64,000 nt of DNA from Vicugna pacos. Its lineage: Eukaryota; Chordata; Mammalia; Artiodactyla; Camelidae. The notes beneath the pieces are model-generated. The model was given only the letters and a program-made list of their open reading frames with translations. It did no database searches and was not told the DNA's origin. Within the stretch, counting starts at the first letter, position 1. The number at the start of each line of letters is the position of its first letter. The translations under genes and the position numbers were made by a program. The stretch lies in the NCBI RefSeq assembly GCF_048564905.1, contig NW_027328721.1, forward strand, positions 38,770,870-38,834,869, in the 5' to 3' direction. Of the stretch, positions 1 through 10,967 are shown in pieces.

Positions 1-329
1 CTCCCCAAGGTCAGGGAAGTTTTTTCTCGGACTTACCGGAACAGGGAAATCCTGTGACTGAAGAATGCTGCGTGGATTTGTCTCTCGAGCTCCCCCAAGC
101 ACTGACAATGTTTCCGGAATCCTGAGCGTGGGGAGGTTCCACCAACGGTCGGCAGCGCGTGGGTTCTAACGGAATGCTTAAGCTCGTCTCCCCTGAGGGT
201 TTTCCTAATGTCTCTGTGCCAGGGAATGCTAGGGGGGTTTGCAGGATATCCCAGTGACAGAGGCTGCCTCCCCAAGGTCAGGGAAGTTATTTCTCGGACT
301 TCCCCGAACATGGAACACCTGTGACTGAT

Positions 330-1765
330 GAGAGCTGCGTGGCGTTTCTCTCGAGCTCCCCAACGCACTGACAATGTTTCCGGAATCCTGAGCGTGGGGA
401 GGTTCCACCAACGGTCGGCAGCGCGTGGGTTCTAATGGAATGCCTAAGCTTGTCTCCCCTGAGGGTTTTCCTAATATCTCTGTGCCAGGGAATGCTAGGG
501 GGGTTTGCAGGATATCCCAGTGACAGAGGCTGCCTCCCCAAAGTCAGGGAAAATTTTTCTCAGATTTCCCCGAACAGGGAACACCTGTGATAGAAGAGAG
601 ATGCGTGGAGTTGTCTCTCGAGCTCCCCCACGCACTGACAATGTTTCCAGAATCCTGAGAGTGCAGAGGTTCCACCAACTGTCGGCATCGTGTGTGTTCT
701 AACGGAATGCCTAAGCTCGTCTCCCCTGAGACTTTTCCTAATGTCTCTGTACCAGATAATGCTAGGGGGGTTTGCAGGATATCCCAGTGACAGAGGCTGC
801 CTCCCCATGGTAAGGGAATTTATTTCTCGGACTTCCCCGAACAGGGAACACCTGTGACTGAAGAGAGCTGCGTGGAGTATCTCTCGAGCTCCCCCACGCA
901 CTGACAATGTTTCCGGAATCCTGAGTTTGGGGAGGTTCCACCAACGGTCGGCAGCAATTGGGTTCTAATGGAATGCCTAAGCTCGTCTCCCCTGAGGTTT
1001 TTCCTAATGTCTATTTGCCAGGGAATGCTAGGGGTGTTTGCAGGATATCCCAGTAACAGAGGCTGGCTCCCCAAGGTCAGGGAATGTATTTCTCGGACTT
1101 CCCCGAACAGGGAACACCTGTGACTGAAGAGAGCTGCGTGGAGTTGTCTCTCGTGCTCCCCCACGCACTGACAATTGTTCCGGAATCCTGAGCGTGGGGA
1201 GGTTCCACCAACGGTCGAGAGCGAGTGGGTTCTTACGGAATGCCTAAGCTCGTCTCCCCTGAGTGTTTTCCTAGTGTCTCTGTGCCAGGGAATGCTAGGG
1301 GGTTTGCAGGATATCCCAGTGACAGAGGCTGCCTCCCCAAGGTCAGGGAAGGTATTTCTCGGACTTCCCCGAACAGGGAACACCTGTGACTGAAGAGAGC
1401 TGCGTGGCGTTTCTCTCGAGCTCCCCCACGCACTGACAAAATTTCTGGACCCTGAGCGTGGGGAGGTTCCATCAACGGTCGGCAGCGCGTGGGTTCTAAT
1501 GGAATGCCTAAGCTAGTCTCCCCTGAGGGTTTTCCTAATGTCTATGTGCCAGGGAATGCTAGGGGGGTTTGCAGGATATCCCAGTGACAGAGGCTGCCTC
1601 CCCAAGGTCAGGGAAGATATTTCTCAGACTTCCCCGAACAGGGAACACCTGTGACAGAAGAGAGATGCGTGGAGTTGTCTCTCGTGCTCCCCGACGCACT
1701 GACAATATTTCCGGAATCCTGAGCGTGCAGAGTTTCCACCAACTGTCGGCAGCGCGTGGGTTCTA
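330..1765 (+). repeat. Two copies of a recurrent 1.4-monomer haplotype, 1066 bp apart
   Basis: Two stretches (about 330-700 and 1400-1765) share an unusual chain of variants: TGGCGTTTCTCTCGAG, then TTCTAATGGAATGCC, then GATGCGTGGAG following an altered GACAGAAG/GATAGAAG, then GTGCAGAG in place of GTGGGGAG, then CCAACTGTCGGCA. The GTGCAGAG markers are at about 661 and 1727. The same chain reappears at about 5935-6300 and 8070-8435, so it was copied as a block at least three times. The copies have diverged at several positions, which makes this an old duplication. Confidence 0.75.
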
Positions 1766-2084
1766 ACGGAATGCCTAAGCTCGTCTCCCCTGAGGGTTTT
1801 CCTAATGTCTCTGTGCCAGGGAATGCTAGGGGTTTTTGCAGGATATACCAGTGACTGAATAATCCTCCCCAGGTCAGGGAAGTTATTTCTCGGACTTCCC
1901 CGAACAGGGAACACCTGTGACTGAAGAGAGCTGCGTGGAATTGTCTCTCGAGTTCCCCCACGCACTGACAATGGTCCCGGAATCCTGAGCGTGGGGAGGT
2001 TCCACCAACGGTCCACAGCGCGTGGGTTCTAACGGAATGCATAAGCTCGTCTCCCCTGAGGGGTTTCCAAATGTCTCTGTGCCA

Positions 2085-3281
2085 GGGAATGCTAGGGGGG
2101 TTTGCAGGATATACCAGTGACAGCGGCTGCTTCCCCAAGGTCAGGGAAGGTATTTCACGGACTTCCCCGAAAAGGGAACACCTGTGACTGAAGAGAGCTG
2201 CGTGGAGTTGTCTCTCGAACTCCCCCACGCACTGACAATGGTTCCGGAATCCTGAGCGTGGGGAAGTTCCACCAACGGTCGGCAGCGAGTGGGTTCTAAC
2301 GGAATGCCTAAGCTCGTCTCCCCTGAGTGTTTTCCTAATGTCTCTGTGCCAGGGAATGCTAGGGGGGTTTACAGGAAATCCCAGTGACAGAGGCTGCCTC
2401 CCCAAGGTCAGGGAATATATTTCTCGAACTTCCCCGAACAGGGAATACCTGTGACTGAAGAGAGCTGCGTGGAGTTGTCTCTCGAGCTCCCCCACGCACT
2501 GACAATGGTTCCGGAATCCTGAGCGTGGGGAGGTTCCACCAACGGTCGGCAGCGCGTTGGTTCTTACGGAATGCCTAAGCTCGTCTCCCCTGAGGGTTTC
2601 CCTAATATCTCTGTGCCAGGGAATGCTAGGGGGGTTTGCAGGATATCCCAGTGGCAGAGGCTGCCTCCCCAAGGTCAGGGAAGTTATTTCTCGGACTTCC
2701 CAGACCAGGGAACACCTGTGACTGAAGAGAGCTGTGTGGAGTTGTCTCTCGCGCTCCCACAGGCAGTGACAATGGTTCCGGAATTCTGAGCGTGGGGAGG
2801 TTTCACCAACGGTCGGCAGCGCGTTGGTTCAAACGGAATGCTTAAGCTCGTCTCCCCTGAGGGTTTTCCTAATGTCTCTGTGCCAGGGAATGATAGGGGG
2901 GTTTGCAGGATATACCAGTGACAGAGGCTGCTTCCCCAAGTTCAGGGAAGGTATTTCACGGACTTCCCCGAAAAGGGAACACCTGTGACTGAAGAGAGCT
3001 GCGTGGAGTTGTCTCTCGAACTTCCCCACGCACTGACAATGGTTCCGGAATCCTGAGCGTGGGGAGGTTCCACCAGCGGTCGGCAGCGCGTGGGTTCTAA
3101 CGGAATGCCTAAGCTCGTCTCCCCTGAGTGTTTTCCTAATGTCTCTGTGCCAGGGAATGCTAGGGGGGTTTACAGGATATCCCAGTGGCAGAGGCTGCCT
3201 CCCCAAGGTCAGGGAATGTATTTCTCGAACTTCCCCGAACATGGAAAACCTGTGACTGAAGAGAGCTGCGTGGAGTTGTCT
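2085..3281 (+). repeat. Trimer-period (801 bp) duplication
   Basis: The segment at about 2085-2480 recurs at about 2886-3281, exactly three monomers away. Shared rare variants are GGATATACCAG, GCTGCTTCCCC, TATTTCACGG (2151 and 2952), CCCCGAAAAGGG, CTCTCGAAC, GGTTTACAGG and TCTCGAACTTCC. The copies differ at roughly ten positions over 400 bp. An equivalent phase is not visible immediately left or right, so only one extra round of duplication is preserved. Confidence 0.75.
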
Positions 3282-3355
3282 CTCGAGCTCCCCCACGCAG
3301 TGAAAACGGTTCTGGAATCCTGAGCGTGGGAAGGTTCCACCAACGGTCGGCAGCA

Positions 3356-3889
3356 CGTGGGTTCTAATGGAAAGCCTAAGCTCGTCTCCCCTGAGGGTTT
3401 TCCAAATATCTCTGTGCCAGGGAATGCTAGGGGGATTTGCAGTATATCCCAGTGTCAGAGGCTGCCTCCCCAAGGTCAGGGAAGGTATTTCTCGGACTTC
3501 AAGGAACAGGGAACACCTGTGACTGAAGAGAGCTGCGTGGAATTTTCTCTCGAGCTCCCCCACGCACTGACAATGGTTCCGGAATCCTGAGCGTGGGGAG
3601 GTTCCACCAACGTTCGGCAGCGCGTGGGTTCTAATGGAAAGCCTAAGCTCGTCTCCCCTGAGGGTTTTCCAAATATCTCTGTGCCAGGGAATGCTAGGGG
3701 GATTTGCAGTATATCCCAGTGTCAGAGGCTGCCTCCCCAAGGTCAGGGAAGGTATTTCTCGGACTTCAAGGAACAGGGAACACCTGTGACTGAAGAGAGC
3801 TGCGTGGAGTTTTCTCTCGAGCTCAACCACGCACTGACAATGGTTCCGGAATCCTGAGCGTGGGGAGGTTCCACCAACGTTCGGCAGCG
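3356..3889 (+). repeat. Tandem pair of nearly identical monomers
   Basis: Two adjacent monomers (about 3356-3622 and 3623-3889) differ at only about four positions although they are unlike their neighbours. Both have TTCTAATGGAAAGCC, CCAAATATCTC, GGGGGATTTGCAGTATATCC, CCAGTGTCAGAGG and the rare GACTTCAAGGAACAGGG. They are also the only A-type monomers in the left domain. This is a recent single-monomer duplication. Confidence 0.85.
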
Positions 3890-5571
3890 CGTGGGTTCTA
3901 ACGGAATGCCTAAGCTCTTCTCCCCTGAGAATTTTCCTAATGTCTCTGTACCAGGGAATGCTAGGGGGGTTTGCAGGATATCCCAGTGTCAGAGGCTGCC
4001 TCCCCAATTCAGGTAAGGTATTTCTCGGACTTCCCCGAACAGGGAACACCTGGGACTGAAGAGAGCAGCGTGAATTTGTCTCTCGAGCTCCCCCACGCAC
4101 TGACAATGGTTCCGGAATTCTGAGCTTGGGGAGTATCCACCAACGGTCGGCAGCGCGTGAGTTCTAACGGAATGCTTAAGCTCGCCTCCCCTGAGGGTTT
4201 TCCTAATATCTCTGTGCCAGGGAATGCTAGGGGGGTTTGCAGGATATCCCAGTGTCAGAGGCTGCCTCCCCAAGGTAAGGGAAGATATTTCTCGGACTTC
4301 CCCGTACAGGGAACACCTGTGATTGAAGAGAGCTGCGTGGAGTTGTCTCTCGATCTCTCCCACGCACTGACAATGGTTCCGGAATCCTGAGCGTGGGGAG
4401 GATCCACCAACGGTCGGCAGCGCGTGGGTTCTAACGGAATGCCTAAGCTCGTATCCCCTGAGGGTTTTCCTAATTTCTCTGTGCCAGAGAATGCTAGGGG
4501 GATTTGCAGGATATCCCAGTGACAGAAGCTGCCTCCCCAAGGTCAGGGAAGGTATTTCTCGGATTTCCCCGAACAGGGAACACCTGTGACTGAAGGGAGT
4601 TGCGTGGAGTTGTCTCTCGAACTCCCCCACGCACTGACAATGTTTCCGGAATCCTGAGCGTGGGGAGGTTCCACCAAAGGTCGGCGGCGCGTGGGTCCTA
4701 ACGGAATGCCTAAGCTCGTCTCCCCTGAGGGTTTTCCTAATATCTCTGTGCCAGAGAATGCTAGGGGGGTTTGCAGGATATCCCAGTGACTGAGGCTGCC
4801 TCCCCAAGATCAGGGAATTTATTTCTCGTACTTCCCTGAACAGGGAACACCTGTGACTGAAGAGAGCTGCGAGGAGTTGTCTCTCGAACTCCCCCACGCA
4901 CTGACAATGGTTCCGGAATCCTGAGCGTGGGGAGGTTCCACCAGCGGTCGGCAGTGCGTGGGTTCTAACGGAATGACTAAGCTCGTCTCCCCTGAGGGTT
5001 TTCCTAATGTCTCTGTGCCAGGGAATGCTAGGGGGTTTTCAGGATGTCCCAGTGACAGAGGATGCCTCGCCTTGTTTAGTCAAGGTATTTCTCGGACTTC
5101 CCCGAACATGGAACAGCTGTGACTGAAGAAAGATTGGTGGAGTTGTCTCTCGCGGTCCCCAACGCACTGACAATTGTTCCGGAATCCTGAGCGTGGGGAG
5201 GTTCCACCAACGGTCGACAGCGCGTGGGTTCAAATGGAATGCCTAAGCTCGCCTCCCCTGAGTGTTTTCCTAATGTCTCTGTGCCAGGGAATGCTAGGGG
5301 GGTTTGCAGGATATCCCAGTGTCAGAGGCTGCCTCCCCAAGGTCAGGGAAGTTTTTTCTCGGACTTCCCGGAACAGGGAAAACCTGTGACTGAAGAATGC
5401 TGCGTGGATTTGTCTCTCGAGCTCCCCCAAGCACTGACAATGTTTCCGGAATCCTGAGCGTGGGGAGGTTCCACCAACGGTCGGCAGCGCGTGGGTTCTA
5501 ACGGAATGCCTAAGCTCGTCTCCCCTGAGGGTTTTCCCAATATCTCTGTGCCAGGGAATGCTAGGGTGTTT
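3890..5571 (+). repeat. Ordinary T-type monomers, no clear higher-order period
   Basis: About six monomers, each with a private set of substitutions. A rearranged stretch near 5060-5085 reads GATGCCTCGCCTTGTTTAGTC where other monomers have GGCTGCCTCCCCAAGGTCAGGG, so it holds a small replacement rather than point changes. The stretch around 5333-5460 closely matches window positions 1-125 (GAATGCTGCGTGGATTTG, CCCAAGCACTGACAATG), a relationship of about 20 monomers. Nothing other than satellite is visible. Confidence 0.8.
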
Positions 5572-6600
5572 TGCAGGATATCCTAGTGACAGAGGCTGAC
5601 AACCCAAGGTCAGGGAAGTTATTTCACTTACTTCCCCGAATAGGGAACACCTGTGACTGAAGAGAGCTGCGTGTAGTTGTATCTCGAGCTCCCCCACGCA
5701 CTGACAATGGTTCCGGAATCCTGAGCGTGGGGAAGTTCCACCAACGGTCGGCAGCGCGTGGGTTCTAACGGAATGCCTAAGCTCGTCTCCCTTAAGGGTT
5801 TTCCTAATGTCTCTGTGCCAGGGAATGCTAGGGGGGTTTGCAGGATATCCCAGTGACAGAGGCTGCCTCCCCAAAGTCAGGGAAGGGATTTCTCGGACTT
5901 CCCCGAACAGGAAACACCTGTGACTGAAGAGAGATGCGTGGCGTTTCTCTCGAGCTCCCCAACGCACTGACAATGTTTCCGGAATCCTGAGCGTGGGGAG
6001 GTTCCACCAACGGTCGGCAGCGCGTGGGTTCTAATGGAATGCCTAAGCTCGTCTCCCCTGAGGGTTTTCCTAATGTCTCTGTGCCAGGGAATGCTAGGGG
6101 GGTTTGCAGGATATCCCAGTGACAGAGGCTGCCTCCCCAAGATCAGGGAAGATATTTCTCTGACTTCCCCCAACAGGGAACACCTGTGACAGAAGAGAGA
6201 TGCGTGGAGTTGTCTCTCGAGCTCCCCCACGCACTGACAATTTTTCCGGAATCCTGAGGGTGCAGAGGTTCCACCAACTGTCGGCAGCGCGTGTGTTCTA
6301 ACGGAATGCCTAAGCTCGTCTCCCCTGAGACTTTTCCAAATGTCACTGTACCAGGGAAAATTACGGGGGTTTGCAGGATATTCTAGTGACAGAGGCTGAC
6401 ACCCCAAGTCAGGGAAGTTTTTTCACATACTTCCCCAAACAGGGAACACCTGTGACTGAAGAGAGCTGCGTGGAGTTGTCTCTCGAGCTCCCCCACGCAC
6501 TGACAATGGTTCCGGAATCCTGAGCGTGGGGAAGTTCCACCAACGGTCGGCAGCGCGTGGGTTCTACCGGAATGCCTAAGCTCGTCTCCCTTAAGGGTTT
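5572..6600 (+). repeat. Four-monomer block, copy 1 of a 2133-bp duplication
   Basis: The block opens and closes with a distinctive monomer: ATTTCAC(T/A)TACTTCC, GTGGGGAAGTTCC and CTCCCTTAAGG, at about 5572-5795 and again at 6374-6597. Between them lies the GTGCAGAGG haplotype, plus CCTGAGACTTTTCC and the very unusual CCAGGGAAAATTACGGGGG (from 6351). The same order recurs at 7943-8733, offset by 2133 bp, which is eight monomers minus 3 bp. The missing 3 bp and scattered substitutions indicate an older duplication. Confidence 0.8.
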
Positions 6601-7942
6601 TCCTAATGTCTCTGTGCCAGGGAATGCTAGGGGTGATTGCAGGATATCCCAGTGACTGAGGTTGCCTCCCCAATTTCAGGGAATTAATTTCTCGGACTAC
6701 CCCGAACAGGGAGCACCTGTGACTGAAGAGAGCTGCGTGGAGTTGTCTCTCGAACTCCCTCACGCACTGAAAATGGTGCCGGAATCCTGAGCGTGGGGAG
6801 GTTCAACCAACTGTCCACAGCGTGTGGGTTCTAACGGAATGCGTAAGCTCATCTCCCCTGAGTGTTTTCTTAATTTCTCTGTGCCAGGGAATGCTAGGGG
6901 TGATTGCAGGATATCCCAGTGACAGAGGCTGCCTCCCCAAGTTCAGGGAAGGTATTTCTCGGACTTCCCCGAACAGGGAACACCTGTGACTGAAGAGAGC
7001 TGCGTGGAGTTGTCTCTCGTGCTCCCCCACGCACTGACTATTGTTCCGGAATCCTGAGCGTGGGGAGGTTCCACCAACGGTCGGCAGTGCGTGGGTTCTA
7101 ACGGAATGCCTAAGCTCGTCTCCCCTGAGGTTTTTCCTAATGTCTCTTTGCCAGGGAATGCTAGGGGGTTTGCAGGATATCCCAGTGACAGAGGCTGCCT
7201 CCATTTGGTCAGGGAAGGTATTTCTCAGACTTCCCCGAACAGGGAACACCTGTGACTGAAGAGAGCTGCGTGGAGTTTTCTCTCGAGCTCCCCCACGCAC
7301 TGACAATGGTTCCAGAATCCTGAGCGTGGGGAGGTTCCACCAACGGTCGGCAGCGCGTGGGTTTTAACGGAATGCCTAAGCTCGTCTCCCCTGAGTATTT
7401 TCCTAATGTCTCTGTGCCAGGGAATGCTAGGGGTGTTTGCAGGATATACCAGTGACTGAAGCTTCCTCCCCAAGCTCAGGGAAGGTATTTCTCGGACTTC
7501 CCCGAACAGGGAACTCCTGTGACTGAAGAGAGCTGCGTGGAATTGTCTCTCGAGTTCCCCCACGCACTGACAATGGTTCCGGAATACTGAGCGTGGTTAG
7601 GTTCCACCAACGGTCCACAGCGCGTGGGTTCTAACGGAATGCATAAGCTCGTCTCCCCTGAGTGTTTTCGTAATGTCTCTGTGCCAGGGAATGCTAGGGG
7701 GGTTTGCAGGATATCCCAGTGACAGAGGCTGCCTCCCCAAGATCATGGAAGGTGTTTCTCGGACTTCCCCGAACAGGGAACACCTGTGACTGAAGAGAGC
7801 TGCGTGGATTTGTCTCTCGAGCTCCCACAGGCACTGACAATGGTTCCGGAATCCTGAGCGTGGGGAGGTTCCACCAACGATCGGCAGCGCGTGGGTTCTA
7901 ACGGAATGCCTAAGCTCGTCTCCCCTGAGGGTTTTCCTAATG
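6601..7942 (+). repeat. Ordinary T-type monomers between the two copies of the 2133-bp duplication
   Basis: About five monomers. Several have GGGGTGATTGCAGG (6632, 6897), a variant that also marks the monomers at 9.5 and 10.6 kb. CCATTTGGTCAGG at 7201-7213 is private to one monomer. A pair of CGGTCCACAG monomers (6815, 7613) also occurs at 2010 and 12143. No gene or foreign insertion is seen. Confidence 0.8.
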
Positions 7943-8733
7943 TCTCTGTGCCAGGGAATGCTAGGGGGGTTTGCAGGATATCCCAGTGACAGAGGCTGCC
8001 TCCCCAATGTCAGGGAAGCTATTTCTCGGACTTCCCCGAACAGGGAACACCTGTGACTGAAGAGAGCTCCGTGGCGTTTCTCTCGAGCTCCCCAACGCAC
8101 TGACAATGTTTCCGGAATCCTGAGAGTGGGGAGGTTCCACCAACGGTCGGCAGCGCGTGGGTTCTAATGGAATGCCTAAGCTCGTCTCCCCTGAGGGTTT
8201 TCCTAATGTCTCTGTGCCAGGGAATGCTAGGGGGGTTTGCAGGATATCCCAGTGACAGAGGCTGCCTCCCCAAGTTCATGGAAGATATTTCTCAGACTTT
8301 CCCGAACACGGAACACCTGTGACAGAAGAGAGATGCGTGGAGTTGTCTCTCGAGCTCCCCCACGCACTGACAATGTTTCCGGAATCCTGAGCGTGCAGAG
8401 GTTCCACCAACTGTCGGCAGCGCGTGGGTACTAACGGAATGCCTAAGCTCGTCTCCCCTGAGACTTTTCCTAATGTCACTGTACCAGGGAAAATTACGGG
8501 GGTTTGCAGGATATCCTAGTGACAGAGGTTGTCACCCAAAGTCAGGGAAGTTATTTCACTTACTTCCCCGAACCGGGAACACCTGTGACTGAAGAGAGCT
8601 GCGTGGAGTTGTCTCTCGAGCTCCCCCACGCACTGACAATGGTTCCGGAATCCTGAGCGTGGGGAAGTTCCACCAACGGTCGGCTGCGCGTGGGTTCTAC
8701 CGGAATGCCTAAGCTCGTCTCCCTTAAGGATTT
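7943..8733 (+). repeat. Copy 2 of the 2133-bp duplication
   Basis: This repeats the order of rare variants found at 5810-6600: GGCGTTTCTCTCGAG, TTCTAATGGAATGCC, GACAGAAGAGAGATGCG, GTGCAGAGG, CCAACTGTCGG, CCTGAGACTTTTCC, CCAGGGAAAATTACGGGGG (from 8484), ATTTCACTTACTTCC, GTGGGGAAGTTCC, TTCTACCGGAATGCC and CTCCCTTAAGG. The copies differ at a few tens of positions, so they are diverged but clearly paralogous as a block. Confidence 0.8.
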
Positions 8734-9219
8734 TCCTAATGTCTGTGCCAGGGAATGCTAGGGGGGTTAGCAGGATATCCCAGTGACAGAGGCTGCCTCC
8801 CCAAGGTCAGGGAAGCTATTTCTCGGACTTCCCCGAACAGGGAACACCTGTGAGTGAACAGAGCTGCGTGGAGTTTTCTCTCGAGCTCCCCCACGCACTG
8901 ACAATGGTTCCGGAATCCTGAGCGTGGGGAGGTTCCACCAACGGTCGGCAGTGCGTTGGTTCTAACGGAATGCCTATGTTCGTCTCCCCTGAGGGTTTTC
9001 CTAATGTCTCTTTCCCTGGGAATTCTAGGGGTGTTTGCATGATATCCCAGTGACAGAGGCTGCCTCCCCAAGTTCTGTGAAGCTATTTCTGGAACTTCCC
9101 CGAACAGGAAACACCTGTGACTGAAGAAAGCTGCGTGGATTTGTCTCTCGAGCTGCGCCACGCACTGACAATTGTTCCGGAATCCTGAGCGTGGGGAGGT
9201 TCCACCAACGGTCGGCAGC

Positions 9220-9900
9220 GCGTGAGTTCTAACGGAATGCTTAAGCTTGTCTCCCCTGAGGTTTTTCCTAATGTCTCTGTGCCAGGGAATGCTAGGGGGT
9301 TTTGCAGGATATCCCAGTGACAGAGGCTGCCTCCCCAAGGTCAGGGAAGGTATTTCTCGGACTTCCCCGAACAGGGAACACCTGTGACTGAAGAGAGCTG
9401 CGTGGAGTTATCTCTCGTGCTCCCCCAAGCACTGACAATGTTTCCGGAATCCTGAGCGTGGGGAGGTTCCACCAACGGTCGGCAGCGAGTGGGTTCTAAC
9501 GGAATGCCTAAGCTCGTCTTCCCTGAGGATTTTCATAATGTCTCTGTGCCAGGGAATGCTAGGGGTGATTGCAGGATATCCCAGAGACCGAATCTGCCTC
9601 CCCAAGCTCAGGGAAGTTATTTCTCGGACTTCCCCGAAGACGGAAACCCTGTGAATGAAGAGAGCTGCGTGGAGTTGTCTCTCGAGCTCCCCCACGCACT
9701 GACAATTGTTCCGGAATCCTGAGCGTGGGGAGGTTCCACCAAAGGTCGGCAGCGCGTGAGTTCAAATGGAATGCCTAAGCTCGTCTCCCCTGAGTTTTTT
9801 CCTAATGTCTCTGTGCCAGGGAATGCTAGGGTGGTTTTCAGGATATCCCAGTGACAGAGGCTGCCTCCCCAAGGTCAGGGAAGGTATTTATCGGACTTCC
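9220..9900 (+). repeat. Copy 1 of a tetramer-period (1067 bp) duplication
   Basis: About 2.5 monomers that recur at 10287-10967. Shared variants in order are CGCGTGAGTTCTAACGGAATGCTTAAGCTTG, split here as GTGAGTTCT (9223) and GCTTAAGCTTG; CCCCAAGCACTG; GAGGATTTTC; GGGGTGATTGCAGG; GACCGAATCTGCC; GAAGACGGAAA; CCAAAGGTCGGCAG; and CTGAGTTTTTTCC. The offset is 1067 bp, four monomers minus 1 bp. The intervening sequence 9900-10287 is ordinary monomers. Confidence 0.8.
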
Positions 9901-10286
9901 CCGAACAGGGAACACCTGTGACTGAAGAGAGCTGCGTGGAGTTGTCTCTTGAGCTGCTCCACGCACTGACAATTGTTCCGGAATCTGAGCGTGGTGAGGT
10001 TCCACCAACGGTCGGCAGCGCCTTGGTTCTAACGGAATGCCTAAGCTCGTCTCCCCTGAGGGTTTTCCTAATGTCTCTGTGCCAGGGAATGCTAGGGGTG
10101 TTTACAGGATATCCCAGTGACAGAGGCTGCCTCCCCAAGGTCAGGGAAGGTATTTCTCGGACTTCCCCGAACACGGAACCCCTGTGACTGAAGAGAGCTG
10201 CGTGGAGTTGTCTCTCGAGCTCCCCCACGCACTGACAAATGTTCCGGAATCCTGAGCGTGGGGAGTTTCCACCAACGGTCGGTAGC

Positions 10287-10967
10287 GCGTGAGTTCTAAC
10301 GGAATGCTTAAGCTTGTCTCCCCTGAGGGTTTTCCTAATGTCTCTGTGCCAGGGAATGCTAGGGGGTTTTGCAGGATATCCCAGTGACAGAGGCTGCCTC
10401 CCCAAGGTCAGGAAAGTTATTTCTCGGACTTCCCCGAACAGGGAACACCTGTGACTGAAGAGAGCTGCGTGGATTTATCTCTCGTGCTCCCCCAAGCACT
10501 GACAATGGTTCCGGAATCCTGAGCGTGAGGAGGTTCCACCAACGGTCGGCAGCGCGTGGGTTCTAACGGAATGCCTAAGCTCGTCTCCCCTGAGGATTTT
10601 CCTAATGTCTCTGTGCCAGGGAATGCTAGGGGTGATTGCAGGATATCCCAGTGACCGAATCTGCCTCCCCAAGTTCAGGGAAGTTATTTCTCGGACTTAC
10701 CCGAAGACGGAAACACTGTGACTGAAGAGAACTGCGTGGAGTTGTCTCTCGAGCTCCCCCACGCACTGACAATTGTTCCGGAATCCTGAGCGTGGGGAGG
10801 TTCCACCAAAGGTCGGCAGCGTGTGAGTTCTAATGGAATGCCTAAGCTCGTCTCCCCTGAGTTTTTTCCTAATGTCTCTGTGCCAGGGAATGCAAGGGTG
10901 GTTTCAGGATATCCCAGTGACAGAGGCTGCCTCCCCAAGGTCAGGGAAGGTATTTCTCGGACTTCGC
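10287..10967 (+). repeat. Copy 2 of the 1067-bp tetramer duplication
   Basis: This matches 9220-9900 variant for variant, with about a dozen differences and a 1-bp deletion in GGGTGGTTTCAGG (near 10895). Past 10967 the similarity drops to the normal between-monomer level. Confidence 0.8.
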
